Shown here piece after piece: positions 32,873 through 45,171 of a stretch of 64,000 bases of DNA; positions within the stretch are counted from its first letter, which is position 1, and each line of letters begins with the position of its first letter. The notes under the pieces are model-generated. The model was not told where the DNA came from, did not search any database, and worked only from the letters and a program-made list of their open reading frames with translations. The stretch is from Voacanga thouarsii (Eukaryota > Streptophyta > Magnoliopsida > Gentianales > Apocynaceae). The stretch spans positions 248,001-312,000 of the forward strand of contig JANUWF010001631.1 in assembly GCA_026120185.1 (NCBI GenBank). Reading direction: 5' to 3'. Position numbers and translations under genes: made by a program.

Positions 32873-35800
32873 TGTAACACCCCACCTTTACTTTTGATTG
32901 GCTACTATTTGTAATAAGATCAAAATTTGTATTGATGTCCAAAACAAAATCTGATCAGTGTATTGAGACGAATACTTTGGTGAAATAAAATTTTATCGGG
33001 ACCTGGATGTAATTATTGGATTTATTCTACTCTTAACCTAAAATTTTGGAAGGCTATTATTATTAACAAAATAAGAATTTTCGGGTACTCTGGAATGAAA
33101 AATCGATCAGTGCAATGAAACGCATGTTTTAGTGCGAATTATGCTACCCGGGAGATCGGTAGCATTTTCGTTATTTTGATCGCACCCACAACTTTGACCG
33201 CAAATTTGATCAAGTAGAGAAGGAATTGAAGAATTTAAGTGTTACTAATAGATTCAATGAAATTTTTGGAGTTGAATGGCGAAATAAAATATTTTTTCCG
33301 TTACCGACCCGATTTTGGTCATTTTTGAAGAAAATAGGAAAAGACGGTTGAAAATGGGACATGTGGCTTCTTTTAATTGGTGGCCAAGGACAAGTTTCAA
33401 ATGATAAGAGGATGCATGAAATATTCATGCATGCAAGGCTTCTTAAATAAGTTTTGCAAAAAAATTAAGAAAAATATGGAAAAGGCAAGATCACGACACG
33501 TGTAAAGTAGCCACCATTTATTTAATTTAGCAAAATCTTATTGGTCATTATTTTGACCAAGAATGGCGGTGAGGAGGCTGGGAAAACCAGCCAAGGGCTT
33601 AAATGAAGAAGGAAGGAAGGAATAAGGAAGAAAAGAATGGAAAAATCAAGAAAAATTGGAAAGTGAGAGAGAAAATAGTGTTCTTGAAGAAGTTGGATAT
33701 TCTTGGAGCAAATTCAAGCTAGAACACTTTATACACAAGGTAAAGTCCTATACTTCAGGAATTAAAGTTGTAGATTTTGTTACGGTGATCATTTTGATAT
33801 GAATTTAACATGAAAACGTGAGATTTGTGATGACAAAAATGATTATTGTGTACTATGTGAGACTTTATGTGTGCAAGTGTGTGTACCGGTTGGATAAAGG
33901 ATTCATAGGCTATGTTTTGTATGGTGAATAAAATTACTTAAATGGTGATTTAAAGGGTTATTCATGATTGAGAAGAAAGATGGTAGAGTTGGGATAAAAA
34001 TGGGTTAAACATTAAAGAAAATGGATTATGATTTGTTTTTTAATGTCGATGTTAGTTATTTGTTATTTGCATAAGAACTTAGTGGCTTTCCTGAACCTGA
34101 AAATCTGAAGAATTAAGGTTTTTTGAAGGGAAATGAAGTGGATTAAGGTTTAAAAAGGTGTTATGAATCAAGAAGCTCAAGTAAGTGAAGCTATTTTGTA
34201 GAAATGGACTAAAAATCAGAAAACTACTGGGGCTATTTTTTCCCAGTAGAGTGTTCTTGGAACCAGAAATCTAAAAACATCCTACACATAATTAAATCTA
34301 AGAGTCTTACGGTCATTTTGGTATATTATAGAGCCAAATTGGAGTTGTGGATTGAAAGTTATGTCCAAAACAAAATCACGTGTCAACACAGCAAAATTTC
34401 AGAATTTTGCTTAGAACATAGACGAATTTAGGAATGATTAATTATGTGATTTTGGATAAAATAATTGGGAAAACATGAATCCCTTGTTTATGAAAGGAGG
34501 AAGGATGGGGGAAAAATAAAATGAAAGAATTGATCAAACGATGAAAAAACGATGTGAACGAATGTTGAATGTTTTCCTTGACCATCGGCTAACTGTCGGC
34601 CTCATCGGCTAAACATCGGTTGGACGGCGACTACCCGTCGGCTATTTTTTGGGCAAACACGAATTGTTCCGAAAATAATGTTTGGTGTAGTTTTAACAAC
34701 ATACGGCCAATGGAACATTGAAAACGGTAGAAACGAAGGTTAAACGGCCGTGAACGGAAAGAGTTGTTTAGGACACGAGATGAGTCCCTTGGATTTCTAA
34801 AACCCTTCTAAAGGCTAGTGTGCTTTGTTTTTCCAAGAAATGCTATGTTTTATACCATTTTGGATATCCTTCAATATGCTTAAGGTTTATCTGAGCATGA
34901 ATTATTATTATGCCACTTTGGGCTCGAATGAACTTCATAATTGTCTTGGAAACCTTACTGGATGATTAAAGCTTGAATTTTGTGAATTTAGTCCTTTTTG
35001 GATTAAATATTTGGGATTTTTGAAAAATGGTAAATTTTGGAATTGGGTAGTTATAAATTGACTGGAATGCCCTTATTAGAACATTTTATGGAAATATGTT
35101 TGAAAACTTTGAATTTAATCCTCTTTTGGGATTAGAATTCTGGATTTCTTTAAAAGAGTTCTTTTTGGAATCGAGTATTTGGAAAATAATCCAAATGTCC
35201 TTATTGGAATGTTTTATAAAAAATTTTGGAACTCGGGTATATGGTAAATGACCGAAATACCCTTATTGGAACTTTTGTGAATTCTTTTCAAATCGGGTAA
35301 GGGTAAAATAATCCGAATATTCTTGGAAAGTCTTTTAGAATCAGTACAGGTAAAATGACCTGAATACCCTTGGAAATGACTTTTGTGATCAAGTACGGGG
35401 AAAATGACATGGATACTCTTGGAAACATGTTTTGATGTGTGACCAAAACTCTTTATCCTATTTCAACATGATTTTGGAAAAATAATCTCTCGTGATGAAA
35501 TTGACTTTTGGAAAATGACCTTTTGATCCCTGAAATTGTTTTATTGGTCTGATGTACCATGGAATGAATTGATTGGCTCTGTGGAGTCTATGTGAATGAT
35601 GATCTAACTTGCAAGTCAGTATGATCAAATTCTGGAAAATTTTATTTTGCCCCAAAACTGTTTTGATTTGAAAATCCTGCGGGATCAGATAACATTCTGG
35701 CTTGATCAGTCAGATAGGGTTGGTATTATTAATGTTGAGTACTCAGTAAGGACTTTGATCCTTTTACTAGCCTACATTAGAGTTAGACAACCCTAGTAAC

Positions 35801-36716
35801 TTGGCCTAGTTCTAGGGATTGTCTTGCTCCGAACAGGGTGACAGGACATTGAGATGAGTCATCCTAACTAGCCGTTTAGCACCTGGCAATTGCCGCGACT
35901 GCTAGCACTTCTTGATTTTAAGTCATTCGTTGGATGCTGGGCGGGAACACTCAGTGCGTCTGACTCCTTGCCACCTCGATGGTGATTGACTTCAGGATTG
36001 GGAACCCTGGCTTATGGTGGCAAGTAAAAGATTGTGTGCTGCGATACACTAGGTATGCTGTGGTGTACTTATTCCGGTGATACACGGTTGAGTTTTGGAG
36101 GCTGTGGTCTTAGTACAATGATATGTAGTATCGAAGGTAAGGACTGCAGGACTTGCATACAGGCCGACCTTCTGTTGGAAAAGTGCCTGTGATTTGAAAA
36201 CTAGGGCAATGATTTGAAATCTAAAATAAAGTTTTCCAAAAATGATTGAGTTCTGAATAAACTTTATTTTAGAAAATTTTAGAATTGTTTCCAATAAACA
36301 AATGATATGCTACTCCACAAAAGTTTCATGTACCCTGTACTTTCATAATGCACTAGCACACACGGGGACTCACTGGGTTATTCTTCACTCAAATGTGTCT
36401 TTTATCTTACCTTTTGTAGGATCCAGAGCCGAGAAAACCTACAGATACATAGACGATACCACAAAGTCGGCAGTTTAGGTCTGGACAGTTTCCTCTTTGA
36501 TCATGTACTGTATTCTGTTATAAATAGAGATGGCATATATGAGGTTTTTTAATATATGTTTATGTGTGGCCATCAAGGTGAGATATTATTGAGTTTGGAC
36601 CTTATATATGTATTTATTCTATTGTTTTCGTTAAATGACCCCTAGTCTAGAAAACTGGATGGGGCGACACCTGGTGTTGATATGGTTCCATTGCTGTCTT
36701 TAGTAGGTGTGTTACA
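32873..36716 (+). repeat. Solo LTR D (Tekay-like) in Athila-B
   Basis: This LTR is 3844 bp, starts TGTAACACCCC and ends GTGTGTTACA, flanked by the perfect 5-bp duplication TGCTT (32868-32872 and 36717-36721). No internal element sequence exists, so it is a solo LTR left by LTR-LTR recombination. It shares with Gypsy-1 and Gypsy-2 the TGAGTACTCA palindrome (35736-35745), a CACACGG-ACT-ACTG block near 36360 and a splice-donor-like ACAAG/GTAAAG (33739). The sequence is otherwise different, so it is a third family. Confidence 0.92.
35030..35440 (+). repeat. Degenerate minisatellite in solo LTR D
   Basis: About six diverged units of 45-80 bp share a core of GAATCGGGTA, then GGTAAAATGACC, then GAATACCCTTGGAA. 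They are seen around 35040, 35170, 35225, 35295, 35340 and 35390. Confidence 0.65.
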
Positions 36717-36721
36717 TGCTT

Positions 36722-38140
36722 GTCCTCAAGAAAAACACTTTAATCCAAGAAACATTTTCAAGATAACACTAGTTTTTTTTTTCTCATTCGAAAGTTTCTT
36801 TATCATAGAAAAGATCATGTCTTCCTTTGAAACTTTAGATACAACCCTTGTCCTTCATACCCATTGAAAACAATTTCAAACATTGAAACATTGACCAAGA
36901 CATCACAAAACTCTTGATGTCAAATTAATCAAGTCCATACTGTAGTCTAAGAAAATTATTTCACCTTTCAAGTAAAAATATAGATAACATAAATCACATA
37001 GGTCAATCTATCTACCAATTCAAGCACTAGAAATCCAAAAATTGCACACTCAAGTTATAATGTGAGGAAAGCACTCAAATATTTTTCTCTCAGAATTTTT
37101 CAATGACTTGGGGAATTGATAGCCTCAAGTACATGGACTTCTCTTCACGCACCGTATTAGCCCCCTTTACAGTCAACACTCATTATTTTTTCAACATTCT
37201 TTTATTTCCCTATATGCTCTTCCTTGCCTTTTTGCCTTCTGGATAGCCTCAAGAGAGTGCACCGAATTCACTTGTCATTTCTCCCCATATTGACCCCTTT
37301 TTTTCAGCTAAAGGTATTCAAAAATCATCAATAAGAGCGTTCTTTTTTTCCATTCATATGAATAATAGTGTTGCTTTCACTTATTATTTTTCTCTCAACT
37401 ATAGTCAAAATTTTCAGTATTCTCCTCAATCTTTCTTCTCAAAGATCTTTTTTTAACTCACATTTTTTTTCATCAAAGTTAGCAAAATTTAAACTCATAA
37501 TACAAAAGTTATTCAATAAACTCTTTTTATATTCGTCATATGCTCTATATCTCAACTAGATAAGTCAAATAACATTCAAACACTAATGCATAAACAAGAT
37601 TAATCAAAATTCTCAAGTTCTGATAAATATCTTTTCCAATAAAACAAATTTCATCAAACTCTACCTAATGGATGACAAAACTCATAAACAAGTAAGAAAA
37701 AGAATTATAACCTTGCTTAACAATAGAACCACATAAACTTTCAAAAAAAGTTATCACAAACACAACATATACTCCCCAAAATAATATGGAAAAGAATTTA
37801 TTCAGCCTTTATTCTCCCCCCCCCCCCAAACTTAAACTAGATATTGTCCTCAATTGCCAAAGATAAAATAATAAAAGTACAGCCAAGACGACCAAGATGA
37901 AGAAAGAAGAAGAATAAAGTGAAGAAGATACTTTCGTTACATTGTCGTGCCACCAAGTTTTAATCCACCTCAAGGAAGGATCATTATAGGAGTCCCCACT
38001 AAAAGAAAATAGACAAAAGAAAGGAAACATAAATCTAGAAAAATAAAATAAAATAAATGAAACAGCTACACAGTTCATAAAAAAAAAATGAACGTAAGAA
38101 TGACAAAGAGGAACAACATGTATGCAATCTGAAAAAAGGA
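36722..38140 (-). other. Athila-B 3' non-coding region
   Basis: This is 1.4 kb between the integrase end and solo LTR D. Its 36722-37700 part is the antisense equivalent of Athila-A 53000-53880. A run of C at 37817-37828 with the following bases gives on the minus strand a GAGGACAATATCTAGTTTAA and G-tract motif resembling a second PPT. No genes. Confidence 0.75.
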
Positions 38141-39330
38141 TCATGGTTCATAGAGAAAAACATCTACATGAGCCAAATTGTCCAATGTCTCCCCAAAATA
38201 ATTCTTTACCCGATTCCCATTAATCTTGAAAGTACTATTATTCGGGTGAAAGACTTCAAGTGTACCAAAAGGATAAACCTTAGTTTCTACATACGGCCTG
38301 GACCACCTTGATTTTGACTTTCCTAGAAAGATGTGCAAGTGAGAGTTAAATAGCAACACTTGATCCCCTTCTTTAAACTACCTAAATTGAGAAATATGTT
38401 TGTCATGCCACCGCTTTACCTTTTCCTTGTAGATGAGAGAATTATCGCAGGCAAACAAGCGTAATTCATCCAAGGCATTCAAGTGAAGTAACCTAGCTTG
38501 TCCAGCACTATCAAGTTCAAAGTTGACAATTTTAATAGCCTAATAAGCTTTGTATTCAATCTCTACCCGTAAATGACAAGATTTTCCATACAACAATCGA
38601 TAAGGGGTAGTACCAAGAGGAGTTTTAAAAGTTGTCCTATAAGCCCAAAGAGTATTATCTAGCTTCAAACACCAATCCTTCCTTGTATGATTAACTACTT
38701 TTTCCATGATTCTTTTTAATTCCCTATTGACCACCTCAACTTGTCCACTTGTTTGGGGATGATAGGGCATAGCCAACTTATAAGTAACCTCTAAATGCCA
38801 GAGAACCTTATCTAATTGGGAATTATAAAAATGGGTTCCCCTGTCATAAATAAGCATCTTAGGAACTCTAAACCAGGTGAAAAAGGTTTTTAGAAATTTT
38901 ACAACAACCCGTGCATCATTAGTAGGCAAGTCTTGCACCTCAATCCACTTTGATACATATTCAACCGCAATTAAGATGTACTTATTACCCAAAGAACTAG
39001 AAAAAGAGCCCATGAAGTCAATCCACCAACAATCAAAAATTTCACAAGCTTGAAAAATTTGTAATGGCATCTTATTAGATTTAGAGATGTTACCTGTACG
39101 TTGACACTTATCACAACTTTGAACAAACCTGTGAGAGTCCTTGAAGAGTGTAGGCTAATAAAAACCAGACTTCAGTACCTTTCTAGCGATGTTGTTAGTG
39201 TGGAAGTGGCCTCCTGCGAGTCCTTCATGACAATATTTCAAGATATTGCTGCTTTCTATGGAATCCACACACCTTTGAATAATTTGATCTGTACAACACC
39301 AGAACAAGTACGGATCTTCCGAAAAGAATG
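38141..39330 (-). pseudogene. Athila-B integrase
   Basis: This is an Athila-type integrase. The zinc-binding part is visible in shifted frames (DQIIQRCVDS, CHEGLAGGHF, then CDKCQRTGN at about 39100). The core is open from 39070 to 38540: first D in WWIDFMGSF, second D in LIYDRGTHF (relatives have DGG), and E in TSGQVEVVNRELKR. The C-terminal part (38359-38141) gives FLGKSKSRWSRPYVETKVYP and KINGNRVKNYF, the usual end of Athila integrase. Stops between the segments inactivate it. Confidence 0.88.
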
Positions 39331-39420
39331 TTTTACCTTGGAGAGGAATTTCTTCTTTTGTTGGGCATTAAAGTCTTCCAGAAGAATTCCTACAACTAAA
39401 TAATTAGCAAAATTTGCATA

Positions 39421-41147
39421 CTAAAGTAGTTGAGAAATCTCTCCATCAACAAGTAAAAGTTGCTCATCCGGGAATGTGTCATTGATGTCTCCCTCGGCCA
39501 ATAACTCACGGTTAGGATTCTCCAACCCAGACAAATGATCCATAGCCAATTTTTTTGCTCTCTTTTTATCCCTAATTTCCAAGTCAAATTCCTGCAACAA
39601 CAAAACCCATTTTATCAATCTTAGTTTGGAATCATGCTTGTTTAGTAAGTATTTAAGGGCAGAATGATCCGTATACACAATGAATTTGGAAAAAACAAGA
39701 TACGAATGAAATTCATCAAAAGCAAACACTATTGTAAGCAACTCTCTCTCCATTGTGGTGTAGTTCTCTTGTGCCACCGTAAGAATTTTACTTGCATAGT
39801 AAATTGGCGGAAAGTGCTTATTCCTCCTTTATGCAATCATTGTGCCCACTACATAGTCACTTGCATAACACATTAGTTCAAAAGGAAGAGACCAATCCGA
39901 TGCAATTAAAATAGGAGAATTAATCAGTTTTGTTTTAAACACATTTAAAGCATTGAGACATTTTTCATAAAAATTAAAAATAGCATCTTTTTCAAGCAAA
40001 GAAGTAAGGGGTTTAGAAATCATTGAAAAATCAAAGATAAACCTCCTATAAAAACCTGCATGCCCACGAAAGCTTCAAATTGCTTTCACAGAAGTCAAAG
40101 GAGGGAGTTTCTCAATTGCCTCAATTTTGGCCCTATCAACCTCAATACCTTTCCATGAAATATTGTGTCCCAATACTATATCTTCTTGTACTATGAAGCG
40201 GCATTTTTCCCAATGAAGCATGAGGTTGGCCTCTTCACAATGTTGGAATGACCTTTTCTAAATTAGTCAAACACAAATCAAAAGAATTATCAAAAATAGA
40301 AAAATCATTCATAAATACCTCCATGATATCTCCCACAAGCCCTTCAAAAATAGCCATTATACATCATTGGAATGTTCCGGGGCCATTGCAAAAACCAAAA
40401 GGTATACGTCGATATGCAAAAGTACCAAAAGGGCATGTAAAAGTAGTATTCTTTTGATCCTCCGGTGCTATAGGTATTTGAAAGTATCTGGAAAAACCAT
40501 CTATGAAGAAATAAAACTTATGTCTAGCTAACCTTTCTAAAATTTGGTTAATGAAAATGAGAGAAAAATGGTTTTTCCAAGTTGTCTCATTTAATTTCCT
40601 ATTGTCAATGCACACCTTCCAACCGTTACCAATCTCATTAGGATCAACTTATTTTTCTCATTAGGGCTTCAAGTCATTCCTTCCTTCTTTGGCATCACTT
40701 GTGTTGGACTAACCAAAATACAATAAAAAATATGGTAAATGTTTCCAGAATCCAAGAGTTTAATCACTTCACCTTTTATCACATCACTCATGTTTGATTC
40801 AACCTACGTGAGGGTTGTACTACGGGTTTTGCTCATTCTTCCAATAAAATTGTATGAGTACAAAAGGAAGGGCTAATTCCCTTAATATTCATAATTTTCC
40901 ATGCAATCACCCCCTTATATTTTTCTAATAGACATGCCAATTTAGTCTTTTGGTCATAAGTAAGGTCTTTGGCAATGATCACGGGCAGTTTTTCATCTTT
41001 TGCCAAAAATGCATAATCTAAGTGTTCGGGGATGTCTTTCAAATCTAATTCCGGTGATTCCTCAGTGGATGACTTCATCCTTCCCAAATTGCCTTCTTCT
41101 ATTTCCATAAATTTCTTCAACCTATAGCCCTCAATTGAGTCCATCAA
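39421..41147 (-). pseudogene. Athila-B reverse transcriptase and RNase H
   Basis: The segment 41147-40833 holds the RT N-terminal linker (LKDIPEHLDYAFLAKDEKLP and YKGVIAWKIMNIKGISPSFC). The segment 40615-40364 holds CIDNRKLNETTWKNHFSLIF, then FIDGFSRYFQIPIAPEDQ and TCPFGTFAYRRIPFGFCNGP. The catalytic block reads EVFMNDFSIF at about 40300, so the first Asp of the FMDD motif is Asn. RNase H runs 40023-39421, with [14 protein letters not shown] and [12 protein letters not shown]. Several stops separate the pieces. Confidence 0.88.
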
Positions 41148-41261
41148 ATATGTAATAGATTATTCCATATAACCTTGGACAAATGATTCCTGCACAAAGT
41201 CAAATATAGGTTCATCAAGAATATCAACCCTTAGACAAGAATCATCACAGGAACAAGGATG

Positions 41262-42330
41262 TTACATGCTTTTGTGGATTTTTATAATAACTTCCTCGTC
41301 CCCAACCCTAAGTGTTAGTTTTCCTCCATGAACATCAATTGACGCTTTAGCAATTGCTAAAAAAGGTCGACCTAAGATTAAAAGAACTCTAGAATCTTCA
41401 TCCTTGTCAAGAATTACAAAACCCACATGGAATATAAATTTATCCACTTTAAGCAAGACATCTTCAATTATTCCTCTAGGATATTTAATCGATCGAACTG
41501 CAAGTTGAATAGTCATCCTAGTAGGCGTGGGTTCACCTAGGCCTAGCTTTTTGAAAGTTTTATACGATAACAGATTAATACTAGCACCTAGGTTGGCTAA
41601 AGCATTGCAAAATATAAGAGTACTAACAAGATAAGGAATAGAAAAACTCCCTGGATCAATTTTTTGTCGTGGCATCGTCCGTTGGTCTTGTAAGATAGCT
41701 GAACACTCTTCATGTAAAACCATAGTGAATAATTCCTCTAAGTGGAATATTTACAAGATAATTCCTCTTCATTTGTAAGATAGCTAAACACTTTTCAGAA
41801 ATTTTGCAAAATTGGGCATGCGCACTAATGCTTCACTAATTGGAATATTTTTATATGCAGTTGTTAAAAGATTTTCAAAAACTTGTCAAATTGTGCTTCT
41901 TTTCTTGCTTTGTGTGTGCGAGTGGAGCAGGATACCCGTGGCTAAAAATCTGGTTTTTTAGGTTATTTTTTCAAAGGTTCAACAATAGGGGTTGGTTCCA
42001 ACCCATCTTCTTTAGAGGGTACCAGTTCTATGTTGGGATTTAGTAGCTCTTTACCACTCCTTAGGGTAATGGCAGCTGAATCATGTTATGCTTCTACCCC
42101 TACTGGTGACTTTATAATTAAATCCGTTAAAAACTAAATTTGCTATTCCATATTTCTAACCATGCCCTCAAAAATTTCCAACGTGTCTTCTATCTTAGAG
42201 AAAATGCTTAGTTCATGAGTGGCAAATTTTTCCAACACCCCTTATATGGTAATGGAGTGGGATAGTTGAGATGTCATTTCATGAGATATGTTAGAAAACT
42301 ATCCCAAGCTCCAATTGGCCATCTTACCTA
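41262..42330 (-). pseudogene. Athila-B pre-protease region and protease
   Basis: The segment 41723-41262 is an aspartic protease: NALANLGASINLLSYKTFKK, then RGIIEDVLLKVDKFIF and LILGRPFLAIAKASIDV. The active-site motif is NLGAS where Athila proteases have DLGAS (codon at 41592-41594), so the catalytic Asp is lost. Upstream, 42330-41730 retains broken traces of the gag end and linker (LHEECSAILQD at the boundary). The main gag domain is absent: only about 270 bp separate this from the primer site. Confidence 0.85.
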
Positions 42331-42577
42331 TAGAAAATAGCTGGTTAGTATCATATATACACATCATAATATAAAATCAATTTAGTTAGTTAAAGTACAT
42401 GTTTCACAAATTAGGTTATAAGGAATTGCATCATACAGAGACATTAAAGTAAAAATATTTAAGAAAATAAAGTACAACACCTAAGCATACAAGGAACACA
42501 TATACATATTTACATATTTACATATAAACATATTAACATGGTTAAATCAACAAAATCTAAGCTTTCATGATATTGGT

Positions 42578-42600
42578 CCCCAATAATGGCGCCAAAAACT
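42578..42600 (-). other. Athila-B primer binding site
   Basis: The minus strand after the 5' LTR reads AGTTTTTGGCGCCATTATTG, close to the TGGCGCCGTTGCCGGGGA type of Athila elements, usually assigned to tRNA-Asp. Confidence 0.75.
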
Positions 42601-44093
42601 TAATGCGTAAATTTTAGGTATAAAAAATCATCAATTTTAAATTTCTCCCTTAATCAAGTTTTAATTTAAAACATGAATCCTAAAATACACACGTGAGCAA
42701 GTATACTCATTGCAAGCATAATACAAGGAATTAACGAGTGTCGATCCTCAAAGGAACAAGTACACACTAATCACTTTCCTTTCATTGTTCAACTGATCCA
42801 AATAAAGTGAGAAAATAAAAAAGGGAAAAACAAAAGAAACATATACAACTCAAGGATGTAGGTTTATGCAATTTTGACAAATATCCTGGAAAGAATACCA
42901 ATGAATCAATTAGCTAATTTCACAACTAATTATTATCTTGGTAATCAATGAATCACAATCTTCTAGTTAAATTAGTGAACATATTCTGTCTCGACTAACT
43001 TATCCAACAGATGTATTACAATCAATCCTCATATAAACTACTATATTCTAGGTGATTTAAAGCTTGAAATTAGTCAATGAATCCATATTTTAGCAATCAT
43101 CAACTAACCTTTGAATACCAATGTTCTAAACAATTAACCCATTTTTCAAGAAAGTTAAAAGACAACAAATATAAAACTAATTAATTGAAGTCATTACCAA
43201 CCTTTTTTTTCAAGCAAGTTAATAACATAACCCAATCAACTAGCTCCATCAGAAAAATAATTAATCAAATACCAAGAACAACAATCAATTGATCAACTAA
43301 TTATATTGATGCGTAAATCATGAATCCTAAAATATTAAATTACTATGAAAACATTGAATACATCATTGTTAAAGTAAAAGATGACAAAGGGAAAAGAAAG
43401 CACTTATAGATAAGCTTCTATTCTTCTTCCTTGAAGACTCCCTTTGACAATCCCTCTTAACTTTGGTGAATTCCTTATTTCATGAGAGAATCAGAACTTT
43501 TACCTTTTAACTCACCTTTCTAAGTTTTATATCTCAAACCCTTGTGTTCTCTTATAATTTTATAGGCCTCGTAGATGCAAATTTCGTGGCTGAGGACGTT
43601 TTGGTCGAGTATGAATAGGAAAAATAACAAAATCCATAGATAAGCACTAATTCTGCGTACAAAATTTCTGCCTGCAGAGCCTACCTGGCGCCGAGTACCT
43701 TCAAACCACCTGGCACTAGGTGCACTCTATTCTTCCTCTGTTTTTGCTCTATTTTTAGCTGTCGCTCCTTGCTAGGCAGAATGGACTAGCACCAGGTACA
43801 CTTACCAGACTTGGTGCCAGGTCTATTCTGGAAAACTCCTAAAGGCCACTCAAACTCTACTACTGGATAGAATGGACATAGCGCCTGGTCTACTAGCTAG
43901 GCCTGGGGCCAGGTACATTTTGGTTCTGTACACTTTCCACTCGATTTTAATTTAAATTTGTAACTATTTGTCAAAAATACCTTTTACAAGTAAAATGTCA
44001 AATAGGAAGAAATATGCCTAGTTATTACAATAAATGTATCTTAAAATAACCTCAAATAATTAGGAAAAAAAATGGTGATTTAAACCTCTATCA
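42601..44093 (-). repeat. Athila-B 5' LTR
   Basis: This is 1493 bp. The minus strand starts TGATAGAGG at 44093 and ends at 42601. It pairs with 31342-32846. Confidence 0.88.
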
Positions 44094-44897
44094 GTTTTCA
44101 TTGTAATTTAACAATATTTTGAGATTCATGATTTATGCATCAATTTAACTACTTAATTAGTTTTCTATCATTCTTAGTGTTTGATTATGTATATTTCATA
44201 GGTTGATGAAATTAGATTTATGTCTAGTGGACTTGAGAAATGAAGTTAGATTTAGGTTAATTTAAACAATGCTACATATTTGTTAAATCTTAATGAACTT
44301 GGGAAGCGAAGTTAAGATCAAAGAACTTAGGTAATCAAAGGTTAGTAAATTTCCCCTAGAGCATAGGGTTGTAAGCTAATTTCATGTCAATAAGGAATTA
44401 TGGCTAATGCATCATTTGGTTATGTTAGTTTGATTGGAAAATCTGCTAATTTAATCAAAGGGTAGTGATTCCATAGATTGAGAAAGAAGTGGAATTTATA
44501 TTAGTGAATTCATGAGTTCGGAAATGATTGAACTTTACTTTATATTCCTTCATGATGTCATGATAATGATGAATTGAGAGAGTTGTTAAGTAGGTCTTTG
44601 TCAGGTTTTCTTAGATAAGTGTTTAAATTGCATATTCTTACATCCTTGAGTTGTATATATTTCTTTAGACTTTCTTTTTATTATTTTCTCATTTTATTTG
44701 GGTCAGTTAAACAATGAAAGAAAAATGATTAATGTGTACTTGTTCCTTTGAGGATCGATACTTGTTAATTACCTATACTATGTTTGCTATGAGTATACTT
44801 GCTCACATGTGTATTTTGGGATTAATGTTTTAATTCAAACTTGATTAAGGGATGGATTTAAAATTGATGATTTTGTATATCCAAAATTTATACATCA
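44094..44897 (+). repeat. Athila-A 5' LTR, second part
   Basis: This continues the LTR interrupted at 31341 and aligns with about 62716-63512. It ends TTATACATCA, directly before the primer site. Confidence 0.88.
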
Positions 44898-44921
44898 AGT
44901 TTTTTGCGCTGTTTCCGGGGA
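44898..44921 (+). other. Athila-A primer binding site
   Basis: AGTTTTTTGCGCTGTTTCCG follows the LTR end. It is a degenerate form of the TGGCGCCGTTGCCGGGGA type found in Athila elements. Confidence 0.72.
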
Positions 44922-45171
44922 ATAATATCATGAAAGTTTGGATTTTGTTAACTTAACCACATTAATATGTTTATATGTAAATATGTAAATATGCATATAT
45001 GTTCCTTGTATGACTAGGTGCTGGATTTTTATTTTTTTTATACTTGTACTTTAATGTCTCTGTGTATTATAATTCTTTGTAATTTAATTTGTAAACGTAC
45101 CCTAACTGTTTAACTTGTAAATTCTATAATCTCAAAACTTTTCTGTCATATGTAGACGTTGCTTTTAGTTT

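Larger units (their letters stand above)
31342..44093 (-). mobile_element. Athila-B: pol-bearing, gag-less Athila-like Gypsy element
   Basis: On the minus strand: 5' LTR 44093-42601, primer site, short pre-protease region, protease, RT, RNase H, integrase, long 3' non-coding region, 3' LTR 32846-31342. Solo LTR D is nested just inside the 3' LTR. The LTRs are close relatives of Athila-A's in the opposite direction, so this copy inserted antisense into its relative's 5' LTR. The flanking 5-mers (TATTT and GTTTT) do not match cleanly. Confidence 0.88.

Noticed and set aside
37817..37828. Assembly gap or sequencing artefact at the C-run
   Set aside because: The run sits at the expected place of a PPT-like motif that also occurs in the sister elements, so a biological origin is adequate, although its exact length may be uncertain.
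31337..44098. Target duplication for Athila-B
   Set aside because: TATTT and GTTTT match at only three of five bases, and the local GTATTCAAT repeat makes the alignment ambiguous.
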